64,000 bases of DNA. It comes from Mucilaginibacter celer. Lineage in GTDB: Bacteria; Bacteroidota; Bacteroidia; Sphingobacteriales; Sphingobacteriaceae. Where the stretch lies: assembly GCF_003576455.2 (NCBI RefSeq), contig NZ_CP032869.1:3658001-3722000 (forward strand), given 5' to 3'. Below, one piece after another: positions 10,701 through 19,400 of this stretch. The notes under the pieces were generated by a model. The model was not told the origin of the DNA and did not search any database. It saw only the letters and a program-made list of their open reading frames with translations. Position 1 is the stretch's first letter; every line of letters begins with the position of its first letter. The position numbers and the translations under genes were made by a program.

Positions 10701-13205
10701 TATATCACCGTCTCCGTAACTTGCAGCGCTGAGTGGATTAAAGGTGATGGTTTGGGGAGTGCCTGCGGGAGTTACCGTCAACGTGCCTTGTGTGTAGGTG
10801 ATATTATAATTTTTAGCAGCCGCGCCTCCGGCTGTTATAGGATAAGTACCTACAGGTGATGAGCTGGTAGCTGTAGTGCTTAACACCGGCTGGGTGGTTA
10901 AAATTGCAGATGTTTCGCCATTTACAAAACCGGTATATGTTGCTGTAAGCGCAGGCAGCGGGGTTGAAACCTGCATCGTTTTATCATCGGCCTTTATATT
11001 TAATGATACTTTATTAACCGTAAGGCTTTGCACAACAGGATCGGCGGGTCTATAGGTAGTATTACCGGCCTGTTTTGCAGTTATATTGGTTGTGCCGGTG
11101 CCTACTATATGTATTTTATTATTTACGATGGTAGCCACCGTTACATCGCTGCTGCTGTAAGTAATTGGAATAGCATTGTTGCTACTGGTTGCTCCGGGGG
11201 CTATATCGCCGGCTCCGTAACTTGCCGCGTTGATTGGATTAAAGGTGATTGTTTGCTGGGCCAATACCGGAGTGATGGTTAATGTTCCGGAATAATATGT
11301 TATAGTATAATTTCTTGCAGATGCGCCGCTCGCGGTAATTGGGTAGGTGCCCTGCGGTGATGATGACGTAGCCGTTGAACTTAGCACAGGTTGTGCAAAA
11401 AGATTAGCTGCTGTTTCGCCATTTACAAACCCGGTATAGATTGCAGTAAGTGACGGCAAGGGCTGCCCGGTTTCGATTGTTTTATTTTCGGCCCTTATAC
11501 TTAGCTGAACAGGCGTTACCGTAAAGCTACGGGGTACCGGTTTCGCCGGATCAAACATTGCATTGCCGCTTTGCATAGCCCTGATAATAGTAGTACCTGC
11601 CCCTTTTATGTGAATTTTGTTATTCAATATTACTGCTACCGCAGTATCGCTACTGGTGTAGGTAATTGGAATTGAGCTATTTGTACTAACCGCTACAGGC
11701 GTTATATCTGCAGTACCATAAGGCACAGTTCTTAACGGGCTAAAAGTAATGGTTTGAACGGGTCCTACCTTAAATGCCCATGCTGCTCCGGCACCTGCAT
11801 TATCAAGTGGGCCACCAGCCAAAGCAGTTGAACCATCTGCACTTAGCGTTATTGCTGACCCAATATTAGCAACTCCTGTGTTACCAGCACCGGTTAATTT
11901 AGCCCCCTGCTGTACCCACGATGTATTTCCGCCGCGAAAGTAAACCCATACGGCACCCTGACCGCTATTATCTAACGGACCGCTTGCTATAATTGTATTG
12001 CCATCTCCACTCATACCCACAGAAATGGCTTTTTTAATATTACCTACAGCACCCGTAGGTAAAAGCGTAGTATATGAACTCGTCCACGCACCCTTAGTAC
12101 GGCTATAAACGGTGACGTTTCCACCACCGATAACAGCGGTGTTACCATCACCGCTTAATGCCAGCGAAGTACCAAAAATATCAATACCGGACTGATAGAG
12201 CTGGCTCTGTTCAAGCCATGAACCTCCGTTTAAAATATAAACCCATACGCCACCCGCGTTGCTGTTATTATTAGGTGCACCTATTAAAAGTGTCTTTCCA
12301 TCTGCGCTGATCGCTACTGCGTCTCCACCTCTTCCGCCCTGAACCTCACCGGAGCCAACCAGTTTATTTCCCATTTGCGTCCAATTACCTACAGATCTGG
12401 TAAAGACGAATGCTGCACCTTTACTGCCATCATTTCCCGCTCCTACTACAGCTGTATTACCATCAGCGCTTAATGCAACCGCAGTACCAAACTGCGAGGC
12501 TCCCGCACCACCCGTGCCAACAAGTTTGGCGCCTTGCTGTGTCCAAACATTGCCGCTGCGGGTAAACACCCACGCCGCACCGCGGTTGCCGTTATCAATT
12601 GGTCCGCCTTCAATAATTGTATTTCCATCGGCACTGATAGCTACCGATCTTCCGTGGTTAACTGCACCTAAACCTCCGGATCCTACCAGCTTTGGCCCTT
12701 GCTGAGTCCAGGTATCTCCATTGCGTACAAATACCCAGATAGCACCTACCGTATTGTTGTTGGCAAGTTTGTTATCTGCCATACCACCAACTACGGCGGT
12801 TTTACCATCGGCACTCATCGCTATCGAATTACCAAACGATGCTGGTCCGGTATTTCCGGTTCCTGTAAATTTATTGCCCTGCTGTGCACTGGGAAAAGTT
12901 GAACTCAAAACGCTGAATGTTCCTACCGAAGTGCTCCCTTCTGCATTACCAACAGTTACGGGGCCTGATACGGCCCCCCGCATTACCATACCCACCAGTT
13001 GGGTACCATTGTTTGATATAGTTATAGCAGCAACCCCGCCTATGGTAAAAGAGGTAAGCCCGCTTAAATTTGTGCCTGTTATAGTTACTAAACTACCTAC
13101 CGCTCCCGACTGCGGTGTAAATGAAGAGATACCCGGTATAGCAGCAAACAGACGCTGCCCGGCGATTAAAAAAAATATAAGTAATGGTGAAAATTTAAAC
13201 TTCAT
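4710..13205 (-). CDS. Giant secreted modular protein A (IPT/TIG, FG-GAP-like propellers, MBG modules, T9SS tail), 2831 aa
   Basis: A signal peptide (MKFKFSPLLIFFLIAGQRLFA) opens a long modular protein. Approximate layout: IPT/TIG 23-103; propeller repeats 104-480 with motifs like SADGNTAVVGG and AAWVFTRSGN; five tandem Big/MBG modules 484-1310 (each opening QTITFxPL and closing with an NYxITYxxGTLTIT strand); IPT 1318-1400; propeller 1400-1775; MBG 1778-1945; IPT 1948-2030; propeller 2032-2405; MBG 2408-2565; IPT 2568-2645; Big-like 2648-2740; and a Por secretion tail from 2745 (IPYPNPF...LRNGVYVLRV...KEFKI). The tail implies type IX export and cell-surface attachment or release. The architecture suggests an adhesin or glycan-binding surface fibre; no catalytic domain is visible. 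It is a paralogue of the adjacent 2335-aa gene, about 216 nt upstream, which has its own terminator. Confidence 0.9.
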   Translation of the reverse strand: MKFKFSPLLIFFLIAGQRLFAAIPGISSFTPQSGAVGSLVTITGTNLSGLTSFTIGGVAAITISNNGTQLVGMVMRGAVSGPVTVGNAEGSTSVGTFSVLSSTFPSAQQGNKFTGTGNTGPASFGNSIAMSADGKTAVVGGMADNKLANNNTVGAIWVFVRNGDTWTQQGPKLVGSGGLGAVNHGRSVAISADGNTIIEGGPIDNGNRGAAWVFTRSGNVWTQQGAKLVGTGGAGASQFGTAVALSADGNTAVVGAGNDGSKGAAFVFTRSVGNWTQMGNKLVGSGEVQGGRGGDAVAISADGKTLLIGAPNNNSNAGGVWVYILNGGSWLEQSQLYQSGIDIFGTSLALSGDGNTAVIGGGNVTVYSRTKGAWTSSYTTLLPTGAVGNIKKAISVGMSGDGNTIIASGPLDNSGQGAVWVYFRGGNTSWVQQGAKLTGAGNTGVANIGSAITLSADGSTALAGGPLDNAGAGAAWAFKVGPVQTITFSPLRTVPYGTADITPVAVSTNSSIPITYTSSDTAVAVILNNKIHIKGAGTTIIRAMQSGNAMFDPAKPVPRSFTVTPVQLSIRAENKTIETGQPLPSLTAIYTGFVNGETAANLFAQPVLSSTATSSSPQGTYPITASGASARNYTITYYSGTLTITPVLAQQTITFNPINAASYGAGDIAPGATSSNNAIPITYSSSDVTVATIVNNKIHIVGTGTTNITAKQAGNTTYRPADPVVQSLTVNKVSLNIKADDKTMQVSTPLPALTATYTGFVNGETSAILTTQPVLSTTATSSSPVGTYPITAGGAAAKNYNITYTQGTLTVTPAGTPQTITFNPLSAASYGDGDIAPGATSTNNTIPITYSSSDLTVATIVNNQIHIVGAGTTNITATQSGDANHSPAAPVIRAFTVNKVPLTIKADNKTVEVSKPLPALTVTYTGFVKNETSAILTTQPVLSTTATSSSPVGSYPIIVSGAVAKNYNITYTQGTLTITQPNGTTPQTITFDPLRTVTYGNGDIYPVATSTNNTIPITYTSSDPSVAVILSGYIHIVGPGTCIIRALQSGNPTYAPASYPRSFTVNKAPLTIYGNSTTIPLSAPLPSFTASYYGFVNGETAANLITQPVLTTTATSSSPAGKYPITPSGADTKNYDITYVAGVLTITAPLPQPTITFNSLNNVNYGALDLAPVVYSSYNNTPVVLTSSDTTVAIIIPGSQIRIKNAGTAIITASQAGDDTHYPAQPVSRTLTVNKLPLTIAADSKKGISTHPFPAFTAGYTGFINGETTSALTTLPLLSTTATTSSPAGSYPITASGAVARNYEISYVQGYLSLGASAPPTITSFSPASGPVGTLVTITGTNLDFASSFKVGGFNGIVVSATSTQVIGMIYPGMASGAVSVNTLAGSATATGTFTVTPGSGAPNAQLGAKITAASLSGFGSSIASSADGNTIIVSTGYQGAYVYTRSGNTYTLQSNRLIGADYAGSAQPAPVVVLSADGNTAVWSFPGDQSGLGALWVFTRTGNTWAQQGPKLVGKGAVGPATIGSAMAISADGNTIIAGGPGDNNGIGATWVFIRQSGVWMQQGSKLISNDNIGRSAQGSSVALSADGRTAIVGGNGDFNSVGAAWVYTRTGTNWTQQGPKLTGTGYVGASKQGAVSVNADGTTILSGGYGDNNGNGATWVFVRNGTNWIQQGNKLVGTDGFPATAQASITALSGDGNTAVIGSRGVYPGNGGTWTFTRTGNTWQQSGGRLVGGSNIGENYQGDAIAISTDGSTTFIGAGKPFDSKGGVWAFAHAAKQSQIIDSFKPIPSTLNYGAADTTLAAVSTNLTLPVIFSSSDTTVAKIVNGNKLHIVSSGTSTITASQPGNATYSDAVPLTQSITVNKVPLTITVDNKIVKQGFASVLLTAQYKGFVNGDSVKNLTTQPTISTSASGSSQAGFYPITVNGAASAKYTFNYVPGTLTVIAVPSGPPQISSFSPKAGPVGTLVTITGNNLIAPVNFTIGGKKAAVISNTGTKLVGMVLPDAVAGPITLSTDSGSTAASGNFTVTATSHPSVQQGAQLVGDGSLGRAKQGSAIALSADGNTAVIGGTDDNNGQGAAWIFVRTGDTWQQQGDKLVGTGSIGAAKQGTSVAISADGNTVAISGPADNNNAGAGWIFTRNGSTWQQQGDKLVGLLNYRNTSVALSGDGNTAAFGPCVYNRFGNTWQFVTMVRGGSSVAISADGQTLISGDSSGGGDNPNNDSWNGSFWVYVRDSNGTWVQQGGEMYSGGGSYGAYGGFSVGVSADGNHAIIGANVFYSYDYGDVDYPNVVYYYGTAATDFKRVNGTWTEQSSYAIPIGRIYGGLIGVATNANAKNVMLGGPTSDANNPSAAYLYYEGPAGKKINLTAAGTNSSALAISADGNTAMVGFNTAGSAGLVRVFVSADRVAQQITFNQPGPFTYGAPDTLITATSTNTSLPITFTSSDTTVATIVAGNKVHIKKVGVIDITASQDDASISPVTQAVTINKALAVFTADAKSKAIGEAIPALTGTYSGFKNGDNSAVVTTQPVITTKATVNSLPGQYLIIGSGAAADNYDFRYVGGVMTVTNGTLPVISSFSPTSISAGATVTINGANLSHATAVSFGGVPATSFTIVSASKITAVVGGGATGDVKVTTTEGVATLDGATYKQSQSITFTQPAARYVGDADFDPGATSSSGLPVTYTSNNTSIATIVSNRVHIVAAGSVSIAAVQAGDATYAPAANVNRTLVIRPMASFASSFAEFNALNDKKNIPYPNPFQTMVNFNLGDAAAANVKVEVNSLSNGGRLVFTNQYVNQQGILQLNLSSLRNGVYVLRVTADNQVKEFKIIKNTN
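9757..11756 (-). repeat. Tandem ~500-bp MBG module array in giant protein A
   Basis: The QTITF module boundary recurs near 11756, 11257, 10757, 10243 and 9757, giving repeat units of roughly 486-514 bp (about 167 codons). Adjacent units share long near-identical stretches, for example the wording of GFVNGETSAILTTQPVLSTT and ATSSSPVGxYPI. Protein B has only two units at the corresponding place, so this is a coding tandem array that has expanded or contracted. Confidence 0.85.
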
Positions 13206-13366
13206 GGTGATATGGTTTGTGGTTGCTTTTGGTTGCCGATACCTGGCTTAAGTAGCACATTGGGTTTTACTTAAGCTTGTAAGTGCCGGTGTTGTTATAT
13301 TTTATTGTATATTTTTCTTTAAAACAGTCGTATGATCCTGCTGATATTCCCGGAATTAGCGGAAAT

Positions 13367-13403
13367 AAAACCCCGCGGATTTATTAGGAATCCACGGAGT
13401 TTT
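13367..13403 (-). terminator. Terminator of the 2335-aa giant gene
   Basis: AAAACCCCGCGGATT (13367-13381) pairs with AATCCACGGAGTTTT (13389-13403) around a 7-nt loop, starting 19 nt after the reverse-strand stop at 13422. On the reverse strand the GC stem is followed by TTTTATTT, a standard intrinsic terminator. This separates the two giant genes into different transcripts. Confidence 0.8.
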
Positions 13404-13421
13404 TTTATCCCGATGTTTTAT

Positions 13422-16400
13422 TTAGTTAGTATTCTTCACAATTTTAAACTCCTTCACCTGGTTATCAGCAGTTATCCTGAGCACATAAACCCCGTTACGG
13501 AGCGAGCCCAGGTTAAGTTGCAAAACACCTTGCTTGTTAACATACTGATTGCTAAATGTTAATGTACCTCCGTTTGACAGGTTGTTTACCTCAACTTTAA
13601 CATTACTTACCGCCACATCACCAAGATTAAAGTTTACCATAGTTTGGAATGGATTTGGATATGGTATATTCTTTTTATCATTAAGCGCATTAAACTCAGC
13701 AAATGATGACGCGAACGATGCCATTGGCCTGATCACCAGCGTACGGTAAACATTTGCCGCCGGCGCATAAGTAGCGTCGCCTGCCTGTGCAGCCCCTATG
13801 CTTACACTGCCCTGGGCAACAATATGTACTTTGTTGTTCACGATGGTGGCAATAGCCGTATTATTGCTTGTGTAGCTTACCGGCAAGCCCGAGCTTGAGG
13901 TTGCACCCGGGTCAAAATCGGCATCGCCCACATACCTGGCAGTTGGCTGGGCAAAGGTAATGGTTTGCGATTGTTTAAAGGTTGCACCTTCCAGCGTAGC
14001 CACCCCTTCGGTGGTGGTTACTTTTACATCGCCTGTAGCACCGTTAGCTACAATGGCTGTGATCCGGCTTGATGATACAATGGTGAATGACGTTGCCGGA
14101 ACGCCTCCAAAGCTTACTGCGGTGGCGTGATCAAAATTAGCACCGTTGATGGTGATGGTTGCCCCTGCCGAAATATCTTTTGGCGTGAACGACGAGATAA
14201 CCGGAAGTGTACCGTTGGTTACCGTCATCACACCGCCTACGTACCTGAAATCGTAATTGGCCGCAGCTGCGCCCGAGCCAATAATTAGGTACTGCCCCGG
14301 CAACGAGTTTACCGTGGCCTTGGTGGTTATAACCGGCTGAGTAGTAACTACCGAACTGTTGTCCCCATTTTTAAATCCGCTGTAAATACCAGTCAACTCC
14401 GGGATAGGCTCGCCTATTGCTTTTGATTTGGCATCAGCAGTAAATACGGCAAGCGCTTTCTTAATAGTAACTGCCTGCGTAACCGGGGTGATGGAAGCAT
14501 CATCCTGCGAGGCCGTAATGTTGGTTACGCCAGCTTTTAAAATATGTACTTTATTACCCGCCACAATGGTTGCCACCGTGGTATCGCTACTGGTAAACAT
14601 AATTGGCAGCGAGCTATTGGTGCTGGTAGCGGAAATCAAGGTATCAGGCGCGCCGTAAGTGAACGGACCCGGTTGGTTAAACGTAATTAACTGTGAATTT
14701 TTTTCGGCCGATACAAAGGCGCGAATCAAGCCGGTTGGTCCTTCGTAACCAAAACCGAGTATCGCAGTGCTTCCATCTGCACTTAAAGCCATTGATGTGG
14801 CAGTTGTATTATTTGCCACCAGTTCAAATTGAGTGGAGCCGTTTACAACCTGTACCGATTGTGGTGCCGTTGAATTTTCAACAGCGCCTGCCACCAAAAA
14901 GGTTTTGGCATCGGCGCTGGGTGCTGCGCCAATAAGATTTGTTAAATAGGTATGATTAAAGAAAGTATAATTTTTGGCTTGCTGAAGCCAATCGCCGTTT
15001 ACCAGTTTATAATCTGTTACTATACTTGTATAATCGGCGGGGTAGCCATTTTCCGGTTCATTAGGATAATAATCATACGATCCAACAAATGTTTCGGTAC
15101 CATCGGCATTAATAGATACGGAAAAACCCTGGGCACCTCCCTGAACTGTACCGATTAACTTACGCTGTTGTTGCCAATAGTTCCCTACGCGTTTAAAAAT
15201 CCACACAGCACCTACGCCGCCGTTATCTGCAGGGCCGCCGGCAAGCAATGTGTTGCCATCTGCACTTATTGCTACCGATCTGCCTACTCCGGGTTGTAAT
15301 ATATTGTCGGTTACAACTACTTTGTTAATTTGCTGCCATACTCCGGATACCCTCCTGAAGGTCCATACAGCGCCGAGGTTATTATTATCACCAGCTGCTC
15401 CCAACACTACCGTATTCCCATCAGCGCTTAACGCAATCGACTGGCCCTGGCGGGATTCACCGATGTTTCCGGTTCCTGCCAGCTTATCGCCCTGCTGTTG
15501 CCAGGTATTGCCAACGCGTACAAACACCCAGGCAGCCCCTACATTGCCATTATCAGCCGGGCCACCAACTACCGCCGTATTTCCATCGGCACTGATGGCC
15601 ACCGCCGAGCCCTGGTTAACCTGGCCTGAGCCACCTGTCCCCACTAATTTGCTGCCCTGTTGTTGCCAAACAGCACCACTGCGCACAAATATCCATGCCG
15701 CTCCTTGTCCGCCGTTATCATCCCGGGCACCAACCAGCGCTGTATTACCATCAGCACTAAGCGCAACCGCATAACCTTGTGTAGCGGCACCGATATTCCC
15801 CGTTCCGGTTAACGCGCCGCCTTGTTGAATGCTTGGATATGAGGTAGCTTTAACAATAAAGTTGACTGGAGTAGATGTGCTACCCGAATCGGTGCTTAAA
15901 GATACCGGGCCATTTACCGCACCCGGCATTACCATACCAACCAGTTTTGAGCCTGTATTAGAGATCACAATGGCAGGTTTACCGCCTATAGTAAAAGCAG
16001 CCGGAGCATACAGGTTACTGCCTGTTATTGTAACCAATGTACCAACAGCACCGGTTTTAGGGCTGAATGATGCTATTTGCGGCGGCCCCTGCTTTGGTAT
16101 CACAGTTAAAGTACCCGGCTTGTAAGTAAACGTATAGCTTGCCGAAACAGCTCCGCTTGCGGTGATCGGGTAATCGCCGGGTGCAGATGTACCTGTTGCC
16201 GTAGTGCTGAATACCGGCTGCTTGGTGAAGCTTGATGTGCTGTCGCCATTTACAAAGCCCTGGTAAGTTCCGGTAAGATTTAAAGTACTGAAACCTTCGC
16301 TTACCGTTTTATTGGTGGCAAATACGGTTAACGGTATTTTGTTTATAGTTAATACCTGCGATACAGGTACAGCATCGCTAAATTTGGAATCACCCGGTTG

Positions 16401-19400
16401 TGTTGCCGTGATGGTAACTGTGCCGCCTTTACGCGGATGAATCTTTCCGTTACCTGCGATAACGGCTATGGTTGAATCACTGCTGGTTAACGTGATGGGG
16501 AGTGTTGTGTTGGTGCTTTGATATACCGGGGTTACAAACTGTGTTCCGTAATCTACAGCTGCCAACGGAGCGAAATCAATGGATTGCGATTGTTTGGCTG
16601 CCGGGATAAATGCCCATACGGCACCCTGGTTGTTATTATCATTTGGGCCCGCTGCATAAATGGTACGCCCGTTGGCTGCTATAGCCACTGCTGCTCCCTG
16701 GCGTGCCCCGTTGGTACTGTTTGAGCCTATCCGTTCGGCCTGGTGCTGGCCAAAGGTGTTGCCGCTGCGGGTAAATACCCAGGTGGCACCCCGGCTTGTG
16801 CTGCTCCCCGTGCCGCCTATTACCGCTGTTAAGCCATCGGCACTTATAGCTACCGACGAACCCTGGAAATCCTGGGTTACGCCACCCGAACCTACTAATT
16901 TGCTCCCTAATTGCGACCATGTTGTGCCCGTACGGGTAAATACCCAGGTAGCGCCCTGGTAATTGGCATCGCCATAGCCGCCGCTTAATATCGTATTACC
17001 ATCGGCACTGATGGCTACATTGCCCTGGTAGGTTGTGCTACCGCTTCTGTCGGCGCCCAGCAGTTTTGAACCCTGCTGTGCCCATGTTGTGCCCGTGCGG
17101 ATAAATACCCAGGCTGCGCCCATGCCGTTAAAATCATTAGGGCCACCAACTACTGCGGTATTACCATTGGCGCTTATAGCTACATGAAGGCCCTGCCCGG
17201 CTGTAACATAAGCGTCGTTACCGGTTAGTTTATTTCCCTGCTGACTCCAAACGCCGTTTTGACGAATGAATACCCAGGTGGCACCAACGCCATTATTATC
17301 GTTAAAGCCGCCAATTAAAGCCGTATTACCATCGGCACTTAAGGCTACCGAGGCACCCATCTGGGCCGGGCCTACACTGCCTGCACCTACCAGTTTGGTA
17401 CCCTGCTGGCTCCAGGTGCTGCCAGTACGGGTAAAGATCCAGGCTGCACCTACATTGGCACTATCGCCCGGGCCGCCTACGATGATCGTATTGCCATCGG
17501 CACTTACCGCTACCGAACGGCCCTGCATCAGCTGGTTAGGCCCTGTAGCTCCGGTACCTATAAGTTTACCCCCCTGCTGGCTCCAGGTGGTGCCGCTGCG
17601 GGTAAAGATCCAGGTAGCGCCCATGCCATTGTTATCGTACGAGCCGCCTACAACAAGGGTGTTACCATCTGAACTTGCAGCGATACTTGAACCTTGTAAT
17701 GCCGGGCCCGAATTACCGGTACCTACCAGTTTATTGCCCTGTTGCGCATTTGGCACCAGGTTGGCTGCTACCGTAAACGTGGTGCTGGATGTAGCTGCAC
17801 CGGCCAATGTATTTACCGTTACCGTTCCGTTAACCGTACCCGGCATCACCATTCCCACAACCCGTGTGCTGGTAGCGGATACAATAACTCCGTTAATACC
17901 TCCTACTTTAAATGACGAAGCATAATCAAGATTGGTTCCGTTTATGGTGATCAGGCCGCCTATCGGGGTCGATGCCGGGGTTACTGATGATATGGTTGGA
18001 GGAGATGATGAGGTAAGCGTTAAGATTCCCTGCACATAATTATTGATCAGGTAGTTCCGGGCTACTGCCCCGCTCATGGTTATGGGATACGTGCCTACCG
18101 GCGATGAGGTAGTGGCTGTAGTGGTAAATGTTGGCTGCGTTGTGAAAACACTGTTGGTTTCTCCGTTTACAAAGCCTGTGTAAGTGGCTGTAAATACCGG
18201 CAGCGGGTGGGTACTGATCCCTTTTTTATTATCGGCCGTTGCGGTGAGCACCACTTTGCTTACTACAAAAGGGCGGGTTACCGGCGTGGCGGGCGAATGT
18301 GTCGCGTCGCCGGCTTGTGATGCCGTTATATTGGTAGTGCCCGCTCCTATAATATGGATCTTATTATTAACGATGGTGGCTACAGTGGTATCGCTGCTGC
18401 TGTAGGTGATTGGGTTATTGGGATTGGTGCTCGTTGCTCCCGGCGCAATATCCGGCTTGCCGTAATCAGCACCGTTTATTGAGTTAAAAGTGATGGTTTG
18501 CGTTGAGGTTGGTTCGGTAATTGTTAACTGCCCGGGATTATAGGTAATGGCATAATTTTTTGCAACGGCCCCGCTTGCCGTAATGGGATATGTACCTACG
18601 GGCGATGATGAATTGCCTGTTGTACTTATTGTGGGTTGCGTTGTAAGCACAGTTGTAGTTTCCCCGTTTACAAAACCCGTAAAAGTTGCTGTGAGTGCCG
18701 GGATTGGTTGGCCCTGTTCAACTGTTTTATTATCTGGCCGGATAGTTAGCGGGGCAGCATCTACAGTAAAACCGCGGGGATACGGAGTGGCCGCGGCGTA
18801 AGTAAAATCACCATCCTGAAAGGCCCTTATAACCGTTGTACCAACTGCTTTAATATGAATTTTGTTATTTAATATAACTGCTACTGTAGTATCGCTGCTG
18901 GTAAATGTAATAGGAATACTGCTGTTGGTGCTGGTTGCAACGGGCGTAATATCGGCAGCACCATAGGTTGCATTGCGGAGGGGACTGAATGTTATTGTTT
19001 GAGGGATGCCAACTTTAAATGGCCAAACAGCACCAATGTCCGAATTATCGCCCCCACCTGTGGATACTATGGTGGAACCATCAGCACTCAGTGCAGAATT
19101 GGTACCAAGTCCTGAGTTACCTACGCCTCCTGTTCCGGTTAGTTTACCTCCTTTTATCGCCCAGGTTGTTCCGCTACGGGTGTAAACCCAGATAGCGCCT
19201 TTACGGGAGTCATCAAAAGGACCACCTATAACGGCCGAATTACCATCGGCACTTAAACCAACAGACTCACCGGCGCTCGATTTACCAACCATAAAAGGAG
19301 GCACTATCTGGGACTGGCTTAGCCAATTATTTCCGTTACGAGCGTAAACCAAAGCATTACCGATACCATTATTATAACCCGGAACGCCTAAAATAGCAGT

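Noticed and set aside
9757..11756. Regular repeats that might be read as a CRISPR array
   Set aside because: Units are ~500 bp, in frame and protein coding with conserved domains; there are no short identical repeats with unique spacers and no cas genes nearby.
12721..13251. 176-codon open frame antisense to the start of giant gene A
   Set aside because: It is the mirror of conserved IPT/propeller coding sequence, is rich in Pro/Ala/Leu without domains, and similar antisense frames recur wherever the modules repeat (6736-7398, 17266-17925, 20023-20514).
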